NCBI GenBank assembly: GCA_025403435.1
Contig: CM046330.1
Location: forward strand, 18,188,239-18,252,238
Direction: 5' to 3'
DNA length: 64,000 nucleotides
DNA from: Artocarpus heterophyllus
Lineage: Eukaryota; Streptophyta; Magnoliopsida; Rosales; Moraceae
Below the pieces are notes generated by a model, which saw only the letters and a program-made list of their open reading frames with translations, was not told where the DNA came from and did no database searches. Made by a program: the position numbers and the translations under genes. This document shows positions 43,868 through 55,389 of this stretch, piece after piece. Position 1 is the first letter of the stretch. Every line of letters begins with the position of its first letter.

Positions 43868-45377
43868 ATTGACAATGTGTACAAAAACAAGAATGGATCA
43901 TACCATCGGCCAATTTCTTGACATGAGATAACAAGGTACGCTTCTTTGCATCATACTTCAACAAGATGGCCTAGTACGCCACAAAGTTGAAGAATTTGGA
44001 CAATGTAGCAATGACTGAATTGGCAAACTTAACTGATAAGTTTGAACAACTATTTGTTATCGTCCAACTGCCACCACCTTCCACGCAGCAAGGATAATCT
44101 CGCCATGAATCTACCCTACCATTCATGGCGTTGCCAGATCTGATAGTGGTGAGGAATAAAGGAACAGGCCATAGCTTAGACAACATTGAACCAAGGGTTT
44201 AACAAGCATAAGTAGAAGAAGGAAATATGCTATATACAAAAGACATAGATACAACAAGGCAACATGCAACCTTCAATGTAACAAAAGAACAAACACTCTG
44301 TCATGTTCCACCCAAAGCCCGAGGTCCACACAACATAATCAATTTCTTCACTTCGACCAAAACATCGATGTCAACAAGCCCATGGCCAACACCCCTGAAT
44401 ACATGTTGGTGTACGACAGTGGATATAATCAAGGAACTAATCAATTTGTCCCCCTTTTGAATGTCGACATGTGGACGCATAATGAGAGCTCGTGCTGGGA
44501 TGATAAGTACTTACTTCAATGCATGTAATAGGTTTATTGCCACAATTACGAACCATTAATGCAAGGCTATGTGTCATTGTCACTAATTTTTTTGGCCATT
44601 GTGTTATTTGTTTCGCTTTTAATAGTCATTCTTGATTAATGCTACTTATTTATAATATAGACCTAGTATTTAGCTATTCGTTGGACTTTCACTTCTCTTA
44701 CTATCACTTTTAATTTTGTTCATACCTTCATGTTGAGTGAATATTGAACATATGATTATTTTTGTTTTCATTATATTTCAAAAAAATCTGATCATCGAAA
44801 TCGCTCATCATTACTTTTGTTTTCCTTGCATTTTACCAAAATTGTTCAACAACAACAAAATTAAATTTCATTTCTCCATCTGTTTGTGTTTTTTACTAAA
44901 CCAACAATTTTTTTTTTCTTTTCTCTATTGTTGCAACACCATGTGTCACATACCCATAGACAAGCTTAGATATAGCAAGATACTAATCTAACAATATTAG
45001 GTGACCCATTTGCCTCATTGCATATAAACTAACTTGATCATGATTTCTATGATGCATGTTTATGTGAGCGTACTTTTTACCAAATACTACAACTCTCGCT
45101 AATATTGGAGTTTACGGTTTAAAACATAAAATGATCCTCTTTCCCCTCTTTAAAAGTTTTAATAAACATGAATAAACTTAACACAACTCTAAACCCTATA
45201 CTGTTACTACAATTTTTTTCTCAAACATGTCATAACTAAGACAATTACTTCCTTTTACAATAATGTTTTTGCCTTTTCCTAAAATGATGTTACCATGTCG
45301 TTTTTCTTCTCATGGACCATCATTTTTTATTACTACAAATAACACAAATAATTGTACAATGACAATAAAGTCCCCTA
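43868..45377. other. Intergenic DNA, no gene recognised
   Basis: Several short frames occur (71-84 residues), none with a recognisable domain. The first 600 bases are somewhat GC-richer than the rest and may be transposon remnant. The last bases CCCTA abut the LTR of copia 3. Confidence 0.45.
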
Positions 45378-45816
45378 TGTTAGAATAAAATTGTGATGAA
45401 AACCATCATCACCTAAGATCATTCATGTCAAATTATCAAAAATATTAATAAGATGCGAAAACTAACCTGAATCCATTGATCGAATGTGATTCTTGAGTCT
45501 GTAGGTTAAGGATCTTCCAAGTCTTGTACGTAAGTCCTCCTTCACAGTTTGCCTCTACAATTTCTTTGTAGATGGGGAATAGAAAACCCCTTATTTATAA
45601 CTGCTAAATCTTAGCAATTATCCTTAATTACCAATTTAGCCCATCATAAAATTAGTAATTATATTTTTGGTCTCTACACATAGGAGGCACATACTTAATG
45701 ATGCATTAAAAGCCCAAAACCTAAATTGATCACTTTTAATTAGGCAACCTTACTTGATAAACTTTAATTCACATTTATTTAATATATTAGCCTATATATT
45801 GTATTTAGTTCCAACA
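45378..45816 (-). repeat. 3' LTR of copia element 3 (439 bp)
   Basis: TGTTAGAATAAAATTG ... TTAGTTCCAACA with intact TG/CA ends, followed by ATCTCTCACTTGGG (complement of the polypurine tract). This copy shows the complete LTR end and was used to define the LTRs of copia 1. Confidence 0.9.
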
Positions 45817-46245
45817 ATCTCTCACTTGGGCTATATATGAAACTTTATAAATGTGAATTATACCTTATGAGCTCATGAATTTTGCTATCAAAACCTTATG
45901 CATCTCAACAATTTTGTCCATTAACCACATCAATATAGGACCAAAGCGACCTTTGTTATATATGTCGTAACTAGACCCATCAATGATCACATATACCAAT
46001 ACAACTAATGACAAGATCAAGCATGGATATGTAGCATGAAAATTTCATACAATGTGATCTTAACATGCCTATTTTCAATTGGTCCACTTGAAAACCTTAG
46101 TGAGATCAAACCATACTAAAATCAGAGTATAAATAAACTGAAAACTTTATTTCTGCAGAAAATAACCTTAAAATATTCATAAACTAAAATAACTGAAAAT
46201 GTCTATATCATAAGAGCATTTAAAATTACAAACTCCCACTAAAAC

Positions 46246-46720
46246 TGAATATTCTGAAATGATATAACACCCATATGAGCAGTGTGCTCATGAAACATTT
46301 TGGGTGGCAATCCCTTAGTAAACGGATCCGCAATCTTAGAGTTTATACCAATGTGCTATATAGATAACTGTCCACTCTGAACTCTTTCTTTCACAACCAA
46401 AAATTTGATCTCTATATTCTTTGACTTCGTCGAGCTCCTATTGTTGTTGGAATATAAAACTGCTGACTTATTGTTACAAAATAACTTGAGTGGTCTTTAA
46501 ATACTGTCCACTATACGTAGCCCGGTGACAAAATTTTACAGTCATATTCGAGGATTGGATGCCTCATAACATACTATGAACTCTACCGTCATGGTAGAAG
46601 ATGCTATAAGAGACTGTTTAGCACTTTTCTAGGAAACAACACCTCTAGCAAGAAGGTAGACATAGCCTGACGTAGATTCATACTATTTTAGCATCCAGCA
46701 TAATCGAAGTTAGTATACCA
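46246..46720 (-). pseudogene. Copia 3 RNase H C-terminal remnant
   Basis: It is co-linear with 5287-5775 of copia 1 (RNase H end and tail) but riddled with stops, so no long frame remains. It is interrupted at 46720 by the solo LTR, beyond which RNase H/RT resumes at 48446. Confidence 0.8.
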
Positions 46721-48445
46721 TGTAACACCCGAGATTTTTAATGCATAAAAAATGCATTAAATTAAGGATTATATTAAGATAAAAAGTACAATTAAAGGAA
46801 AATACTGTATAATAACATAGAAAATTATACAGTATTAGAGCAAAGCAGTATAGGAATTGGACTGCTTAAGGTCATGTAGTACAAAATTGGACTATATGGA
46901 CCATAAATATGTTTTATAAGAATGAAGAAAAAAAAAAGAACGGAATAGAGAACACTAGAGCATAGTTCGGGTAAGTTTCAAATCTCACCTACAACATGAA
47001 GTAAATGATTTTTAAATGCTTATTTATATAATTTGCAAGTGAGTTTGCAATTGTTATGCAAGTTGTTTTTAAAGTATGTTTGCAAAATGTATTTGCGTTT
47101 TATGATGTATTTGTTAAGCAATATGTTGCATTTGTTATGCAATAGATTTTATAGTACAAGCTATGAATTGCAAGTGTATTGCATATGATGTGATTGCATT
47201 TGAAATGCTCACTAAAGTTAATAAGAAGGTAACATAAAGATAAAAAGAAAGTGTCGTACCAGCCTCTTTGTTATGAGGTAATGAAAGTAAAATTAAAGTT
47301 TGACCTCCTAAAGGTGAGGTACAAGACCTCAATGTTTGATGGTCTCAAGTCTTCCACAAGGGAAGCATCATGTTTATGATCTCATGATTAATGAGTTGGT
47401 ACGGACACTAAAGTAAAGTAAGGAAAAAGGAAGGTTATAAGATAAAGAAAGTTAAAGAGTAAGAATAAAGGTTGAGAAAGAAATGAATATTTAAGTTTAT
47501 AGAATGTTCAAAAAATGCTCATAATTAAAGTTAATAATTGAGCATAAATGGAGTCATGCATTCTGATGTTGCTTGAATGCCTTTTATGAAACATTTATAT
47601 GTTATGTTATGGAAAACATTCAGAGAAATGTTTTATGACAAATGTTTATGAAAAACATTTTCATGATCTCAAGAAAAGGTTTATGAACGACGTTTTAAGA
47701 AAAACGTTTAAGAAATGTTTTACGAAAAACATTTATGCAAAACGTTTTCAGAAATGTTCTATGAAAAATGTTTATGAAAAACGTTTTCAAAAATGTTTTA
47801 TGGAAAACGTTTATGAAAAACGTTTTCAGAAATGTTTATGGAAAACGTTCATGAAGAATGTTTCAAGAGAAAGGTTTTCATGAGAAAAGTTTTTAAAGCA
47901 TGTTTAAATGCTTTGTGAGTTTATGTTTGGAACTTACTGAGCGAAAGCTCATTAAAAGTTTTTCATGCTGTAGGTAATTTATTGGTGACCAATAGGACCC
48001 ACTAGAAAAGCGGGGTGCTGCAGAGGACAGATGCGAAGATTTGGGTATGGATACCATCACTGTTTGCTTCCACTACGTAAAGAAAAGGTTTTCCATTGTT
48101 TAATGTTGTGTTTTCAAAGTTTTAAGAAAATCAGAGTTCTAAGAAATGTATTCAAAGTTTTAAGATACAGTTTACAAACTATTTTATGTAATTATAAAGT
48201 AAAGTTTAAAGCTATAATTTAATAAATGTTTCTTATTAAGTTTTAAGAAACGATTTGAAATGATTTTAAGGGCAAGTGTTGAGCGAGGTCTCAACTTAAA
48301 ATGCGACAGAGGTCGCATCAGTTTTAAAGAACGTATAAAGAAAAAAAATTATTACAGTATTTTTCTTACTAAGTAAGTAAGATTACTGTTTATAAAATGA
48401 TGTTTATGAAAGTAAAGTGACTGCCCGAAAAGGTGGGTCGTCACA
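46721..48445. mobile_element. Solo LTR, Ty3-like (1725 bp), inside copia element 3
   Basis: It begins TGTAACACCCGAG and ends GTGGGTCGTCACA. Flanks are TACCA (46716-46720) and TACCC (48446-48450); the uninterrupted copia 1 site reads TATACCCAATGATC near 5772, confirming the insertion point. No gag, pol or primer-binding site is present. Its middle holds a dense array of short repeats (47585-47910). Orientation is uncertain because both ends look similar. Confidence 0.82.
47585..47910 (+). repeat. Short tandem repeat array (AAAAACGTTTTCAGAAATG type)
   Basis: About a dozen imperfect copies of GAAAAACGTT and GAAATGTTTTATG alternate with a period of roughly 27 bases and a higher-order period near 54. 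The 94-residue repetitive frame across it (FQKCFMKNVYEKR-like units) is a by-product of the array. Confidence 0.85.
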
Positions 48446-51400
48446 TACCCAATGATCTCCAGCTGTTCCAACCTTCGATACGTGAGCATATAGTCCTTTG
48501 TTCTCTATAAATACCTCAAGACTCGTTTGTCTGCTACCTAGTGTCCTTTCCAAGATTGCTTAAGTACCTGCCTAACAACCCTGTAATGTATGCAATATTT
48601 GGACGCATACAAACCTGAGCATACATCAGACTCCCTACTGCTGATGCATAAGGAATCTTCTGCATTTCCTTAACCTCAAAATCATTCTTAGGGAACTGAT
48701 TAAGACTAAACTTGTCTCCCTTAACCATAAGGGTTTCACCTGGTTTACAATCCTGCATGCCATATCTTTTGAGAACCTTTTCGATATAGCTCTTTTGTGA
48801 TAATCCTAAAATACACCGAGAGCGATCCTGGTGTATCTATATTCCCAACACAAAAGAGGTGTCATCAAAATCCTTCATCTTAAACTTCTTTGATATAAAT
48901 CTCTTAGTTTTGTCCAATAAGCCTATGTCGTTCCTGGTAAGCAAAATGTCATCAGCATATAAAACCAAGAAAATATACTTACTCCCATTGAACTTGTGGT
49001 ATATACAATCATCGACCAAATTCATCACAAAACCGAACGAGATGATAACCTGTTAAAATTTGTAATACCACTGACTTGAAGCTTGCTTAAGGCCATAGAT
49101 GGATTTCTTTAATTTGCAAACCATCTTCTTTGCATCTCCTGACACAAAGTTTTCCGGTTGCACCATATAGATTATTCATCAATGTCACCATTGAGAAACG
49201 CAATCTTAACATCGATCTGATGAAACTCAAGATCAAAATGTGCCACTAATGCCATTATAATTTTGAAAGAGTCTTTCGAAGAAACTGGAGAGAAAGTCTC
49301 TTTATAGTCGATGCCTTCTTTCTGTGTAAAGCTTTTAGCGACAAGACGAGCCTTATATCTCTCCACATTGCCTTTCGAATCCCTCTTTGTCTTAAATATT
49401 CATTTGCAACCAATGGGTTTTGCTCCTTCACGCAATGGGTCAAGATCCCAAACGTCATTGTCCTTGATAGACTTTATCTCTTCATTCATGGCATCGATCC
49501 ACTCTTGAAATTTAGAACTTTCTATGGCTTGACAGAAGTTGATTGGATCATCTTCCACCATACCAATGTCAAACTCATATTCTTGGAGAAATACAATATA
49601 ATCATCTGGCACCGCACTTTTCCTTTCTTTAGTGGATCTCCTTAATGGCATATGTTCTTGAGGTGGTTGAGTTTGTTCTTTTGAAATAATTTCTGGAATG
49701 AGACGTTATCCGACATTGTCTTGATTTGGATCTGCTTCTTGAACAATGTCAGGAATAGGAACCTGATCATTGTCAATAACAGCTGTGGGAATATCAACAT
49801 ATTCCTCTTCAAAGACAAAGTCCCTAATCTTATCTTCCCCCACAAACTCGACATCCTCAAAGAACCGAGCATTTCCCGTCTCAAAAATTGACTTGGTCGT
49901 GGGATTATAAAACTTGTACCCCCCGGATCTTTTAGAGTATCCAATAAAATAACAACTTACCGTCCTTGACTCCAGTTTCTTTTCATTAGGCCTATAAGGC
50001 CTTGCCTCAGCTGGACATCCCTAAACATGCAGATGTTTTAGACTAGGCTTCTTGCCCATCCAAAGTTCGTAACTGGTCTTAGCAGTTGCTTTAGTTAGAA
50101 CCCTATTAAGGATATATGCTGCAGTCTTAAGTACTTTTTCTCAGAGTGATTTTGGTTAGGTAGAATGAGAAATCATACTTCTTACCATGTCATTAAGCGT
50201 CCTATTTTGTCTTTCAGTAACACTATTCATAGTGGGAGAACCCGACATGGTGTATTGTGGGATGATACCACTTTCGTCTAAGAATTTAGCAAATGGTCCT
50301 AGACGTTATTCATCTAAACCGTCATATCTACCATAGTACTCACCACCACGGTCAGATCTGACGCTTTTAATCCTTTTGCTGAGTTGATTTTCAACTTTAG
50401 CCTTATAATTTTTGAACACATCCAGCAACTGTGACTTTTTATGAATGAAATATATGTAGCCATATCTAGAAAAATCGTTTATGAACGTTATAAAAGATTG
50501 TTGACCATTCCAAGAAGCCATAGGGAATGGCCCACAAATATTTATATGTATTAGTTCTAAGACGTTCAAAGTTTTATTGGCTTTAAATCTCCTTTTATTG
50601 GTTTGTTTCCCCTTAATACAGTTAACACAAAGATTAAAATCTGTAAAGTTTAAGGGGTCGAGAATTTCGTCTGACACAAGTCTCTCTATTCTCCTTCTGG
50701 AGATATGACCCAATCTCTTATGCCATAACGCAACTGAATTCTTATTGGTTAATTTTCTCTTTATATCTCGTGTACTTAATTGCAGAGATTCATTAAATAA
50801 AGCAATTGTATCAAGTAAATAAAGATTATCGTAACCTGATAAAGAACCGGAACCGACTAATTTTGAATCATGAAACAAACTAAATTTTTCATTTCCAAAT
50901 GAACAAGAATAACCAGATTTGTCCAAAGCAGAAATAGAAATCAAATTCCATCTAAAAGATGATACAATAAATGTTACATCAAGATCCAAATAAAATCTAG
51001 TTTTTAACAATAATCAAAATTTTCTTATTGCTTCTACTTCAACCTTCTTGCCATCGCCCACGTAGATGTATCTTTCACCATCATTTGGCTTTTGGCATCC
51101 CTGCATAGACACACTGATGTGAGTGGTTGCACCAGAATCCATCCACCAAGTGTGTTCAGGTACCGAAGTTAAATTAACCTCAAAACAAACCAAATTAAGA
51201 AGCATACCTTTTTTGGCACGCCAAGTGTGATAATTGGTGCAATGCTTCTTCTTATGTCCTACAACTCCACAGAAGAAACAACCCTACCTTCTGGATCAAC
51301 CGGCCTCTTTTGTTGTTTCTTTTAAGGTGCTGTAACTGTAGCTTCATCATCCTTCTTTCTTTTCTTCCGTTTGTCCTTGGAAGTATTAGCCAAGTGAGCA

Positions 51401-52030
51401 CTTTCTATCTTTTTTTACTTCAACCTTTCCTCTTCTTGCACACAATGTGAGACGAGCTCATTAAGAGACTAAGTCTCCTTTTGGCAGTTATAGCTCACCT
51501 TAAACTGATTGAATTGTGCAAGAAGATATATAAGAACCAAATGCACTAGCAAGTCCTCAGAAAGGTCAAGCTTAAGTGCTCTCAATTTTGAAGCAATATG
51601 AGACATCTCCATGATGTACTCCCTAATGTTCCCTTTACCTCTGTATCTCATTGACATAAGGCTTGCCAAAAGTGTACTAGTTTCAGCCTTTTCATTTTTG
51701 GCAAATCTCTTCTCAATGTTCCCAAAGAACTCTTTGGCTGTCTTTATCGTTTCCGATATAGTGTCCCTGAATGCTTCTGGAATGGCCTTTTTTATGATCA
51801 TCATATACATGCGGTTTGACTTCTCTCACCTTTCTATGTCCTTCTTTTCATCAGAGGAACTCTTATCTATAAGAGGTGCAGGAGAAGGAACCCTTAATGC
51901 AAGGTCGAGATCTATGACTCCGATAACTATTAGGAGGTTCTCTTACCATGATTTGAAGTTGCTACCATTCAATATAGGAATTGAATTGATGTTGACAGTA
52001 ATATTAGAGACAGAACTAGTAGCTGAAACA
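48446..52030 (-). pseudogene. Copia 3 gag-pol remnant
   Basis: On the minus strand: gag (51469-51810 and flanks, with KLDLSEDLLVHLVL), then a protease start with WWMDSGATTHIS (51014-51205). GAG-pre-integrase and integrase follow (50306-51010, LWHKRLGHIS, CVNC, FRSD-like VRSDRGGEYYG). Next come the integrase/RT linker (49400-49651), RT N-terminus (49172-49366, [11 protein letters not shown]) and RT core (48534-49028). The catalytic box reads YADD instead of YVDD. Frames are separated by stops and frameshifts throughout. Confidence 0.88.
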
Positions 52031-53542
52031 AATAACAAAACAAACAAACCAAAAACAAACTCACATAAGAATCCAAAATAACAATAATAAATCCAAACAA
52101 AGGTAACCCCATCTCAAGATATCAGGCACTCCATTAATATTTAGTCTTTGGACAAAAATATTAAATTGTAAGTGATATCTTGGTGTAGTAATCCAATACT
52201 AATAATAAGAACACGTCAAACAATAAACCTTCATTTGGGCCGATTTATTGTTCACATGTAAAAACTGAGTGATCATCACATGTTTATCACCACATGTGTA
52301 TATGCAATTCTGTCAAATATTGCCTTCCTTTGAGCCGGTCAATATTCACATAAGTTGTATGAACACAGCCGTTTATATTTCAAAACAAATTAACTTCTAC
52401 AAGAGAGACCACTTTGGTGACATGTTGCTTCAATTAATTTATCTCAAAATATATATATATATAATACTAATATTTGAATTTAAAATTGCACTAAAAATGA
52501 CCAAAATTAAAAAAATTAAAAAATTTTAGTTAAAGTCAACCTGATCAAAGTTAACAGTCAAAGTCAACTAGTCAACATGATTGGTCAACCTTAACTAGGT
52601 CGGGGCTGGACCAGGTTGGGTAGACCCAACCCGGATCCTAACCCAGCCTCCTTTCTCTTTTCTTCTTTGTGTCATAGGCCCAGCCCATGACATCTTTCCC
52701 CTTTTTTGGTGTCAACCAGGGGATGAACCCCTGGTGACTATCTGGTCACAGGCCGAAGATTGGCCCGTGTAAAGCATCCATATCCAGTCAAGGGCCCAGT
52801 AAGGCCTGTGTATCCTTTTTGTGTTTCTGGACCGAAACCAAGAAAACTCTAAATCCTACTCGACTTTACTTTCATCTCCTTCTCGGCAACACTGCCGTAT
52901 TCTGAATATATATATTTTTTTACAGCAGCCACGTGCTGCACAAAAAAAAAAAAAACTAAATAATAACGCAGATACATGTACAGGCATTACGGCCTGACAA
53001 CAACAAGATGGCTTAATACACTTTTAATGACTGACAACGACTGGAAAATCTGAATGCACTTTTCTCTTCGTTGGCAGCTTTGCCATTTATAATATCAAAC
53101 CAAAAAACAAAAAAGCTCTCTGGAAACTGGACGTATAAAACCCATTTGTTTCTATATTTAAATCATAATTTAAATTATTTTATTATAATATTCTTTTTAT
53201 AAAAATTTAAATTTTTATTTAAATATTTTATTTAAATACTCAAACTAAAAACCTTAAATGTATATATATAACATTACTCCTTTTTTTTTTTTTCCTTCTT
53301 TTGGACAACAAACCTGTCGTATGTATTTAACCAAAACATTATATATGTATACAAATATAGAAAAGCAGAATTCTTTCTCTTTTCGGCAGGTTGCTGCCGC
53401 ATGTAAAATCAAAAGAATTTTCCTCCCTTTTGTTTTTTGACCTTTTCGGCAGCCATGAGCCGCACATTAACATCAAAAGAAAAGAAAAGAAAAATTTCTT
53501 CAAAACCGAATTCAGAGACACGATTTCATTCACAAAACATGC

Positions 53543-53573
<31 letters not shown>

Positions 53574-53908
53574 GAGATGCGTAAAACAAATTCAACCTTG
53601 CGGTTGAAAACTTAGAATACATCCTAAATGAATCTGAATGAAAATCGTAAACAACAAGGGAAAATATATATATATATATATATAATTATAATATTCATAT
53701 ATAATTCCAGTTGAATCCTATAATTATATTCATATATAATCTAATAGTCATGACAATAATCCAAAATATCTCCAAATAATTGTTCTCAAATTCAACAATC
53801 TCAAAGAAACCATAGATTGTTAAATTTGAGGATTTTTTTTTTATGAGAATCACATTTAGAAATTATTGATTCCCAATAATTTAACATGAAGAGGCTCTAG
53901 AAACCACT
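52031..53908 (-). other. 5' leader of copia element 3
   Basis: About 1.9 kb is non-coding. Like copia 1 it has a TTGAC cluster on the minus strand (52528-52590), AT microsatellites (53541-53565, 53665-53684) and repeated CGGCAG...CTGCCG-type hairpins (52881-52900, 52922-52939, 53067-53086, 53380-53404, 53441-53465). The leader is about 500 bases longer than that of copia 1. Confidence 0.75.
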
Positions 53909-54375
53909 TATTAAAATAAAATTGTGATAAAAACTATCATCACCCAGGATTATTTATGTCAAATCATCAAGAATATTAATAAGATGTGAAAACTAACATG
54001 AATCTATTGATCGAATGTGATTCTTGAGTCTGTAGGTTAAAGGTCTTCCAAGTCTTATACGTAAGTCTTCCTTTAGAGTTTGCCTCTGCAATTTCTCTAT
54101 AGATAGAGAATAGGGAACAAAAAAATAACGTGCGTACTGACTTGGTACCACAACCCTTTATTTATAACTGCTAAACCCTAACAATTATTCTTTATTACCA
54201 ATTTGACCCATCATAAAATTAGTAATTATATTTTTGGTCTGTATACATAAAAGACCACATTTAATGATGCATTAAAAACTTAAAACTTAAATTGATTATT
54301 TTTAATTAAATAACCTTATGTAATAATCTTTAATTTATATTTATTTAATATATTAGCCCATATGTTGAGTTGCAC
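53909..54375 (-). repeat. 5' LTR of copia element 3, decayed
   Basis: It starts TATTAAAATAAAATTG (TG mutated to TA) after a degenerate primer-binding site (minus strand TGGTTTCTAGAGCC). It aligns with 45378-45816 until about CCATATGTTGAGTTG, after which similarity fades. The outer border is uncertain within about 15 bases. Confidence 0.8.
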
Positions 54376-54584
54376 CACTTGCAACTGGCTTCTCTCGGTT
54401 AGAAGCCTACTTCGACATCCAACTTCCAGGCAAAATCTTGTCAAAATATCTACAAAGTATATGCAACCGGATTTCCTGCAGAGAGGGAAGGTTTCCTAGA
54501 GTGCCACATCACTAAAGTTTTGGTGCTTTTACTGTACCGGAGTAAACGCGTAAATTCAAATAGAGGACCAAGGGATGCAATATA
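54376..54584. other. Host DNA between copia elements 3 and 4
   Basis: About 210 bases with no recognised feature. The last five (ATATA, 54580-54584) are the target duplication of copia 4. Host sequence continues at 58788 (TGTTACGG). Confidence 0.6.
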
Positions 54585-55331
54585 TGTTGGGGAATTAGAC
54601 GACTCCTAATTCCAAGGATCGCAAGAACGAACAATTGCGGAAAATAAATAGGAGAAAAAAAGAAAAAGAGACACCAAATTTTTATATAGGTTCGTCCAAA
54701 TTTGAGACTACGTCCTGTTTCTACCGCTTGCAGATTCCACTATGATGAAGGAGATTACAGATTACAATAGCAGTTTCTCACACACTCACAAATTGTGCTT
54801 ACCAAAACTCTCTTTTATCTAACACCTTGTGGGAACTTTTTCTCTCTCAAGGATGGAGCTCTCAAGAATTTTGCCTCTCACAATTTTCACACACCCAACC
54901 CTAGCCACCTTGTGTCTATTTATAATCAAAGGAGGAGAAAAATCGCAACTAATGGGAAACCCTAGTGGTTTCCCCTTTTTAGGGCCTTTGAATCCGACTC
55001 TGACTCAAAAAACATCGCGTAGCACAGTGCGTCAGCGCCGCGGCGCTCGAAACGAGCGCTGCGGCGCTCCCCTGCGGTGCCTAGGCGCTATACACCTGGA
55101 GCCTAGGCGCCATACACTTTGAGCCTAGGCGCTCTTCCAATTGAACCTAGGCGCTCTTCCAATTGAGCCTAGGCTTCTTCCAATTGGTGCCTAGGCGCCA
55201 TTGTCCTAGCGCCGCGGCGCTCATCTACCAGAGCCGCGGCGCTTGCTCCCTGCCTCACGAGCACGCGTTTTTCTCCCTTTTTCTTCCTTTTTATTGGGGT
55301 GTCGACTTGATTTGACTCCACATCTGCAACA
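54585..55331 (-). repeat. 3' LTR of copia element 4 (747 bp) with palindrome array
   Basis: It contains a GC-rich array of palindromic words at 55035-55243, including GCGCCGCGGCGC and GGCGCCTAGGCGCC-like units and AGCCTAGGCGCTCTTCCAAT repeats. It has one more 22-base unit than the other LTR, which explains the 747 versus 725 length difference. Confidence 0.93.
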
Positions 55332-55389
55332 ATCTCCTACTTGGAGACTAATCAATCACCATGTCTCCCACTGCAGCGGCAACGACTTC

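Larger units (their letters stand above)
45378..54375 (-). mobile_element. Copia element 3: same family as copia 1, defective
   Basis: The left LTR (45378-45816) and a decayed right LTR (from 53909) bracket a minus-strand copia internal region very similar to copia 1, with the same 3' non-coding region, gene order and leader. Without the inserted solo LTR (46721-48445) it is about 7.3 kb. The right outer end is unclear around 54365-54375, and no duplication matching CCCTA on the left is found. Unlike copia 1 it keeps the protease motif, but it has many stops and frameshifts. Confidence 0.9.

Noticed and set aside
47599..47883. 94-residue repetitive protein with NVYEKRFQKC-like units
   Set aside because: It translates a short tandem DNA array inside a solo LTR.
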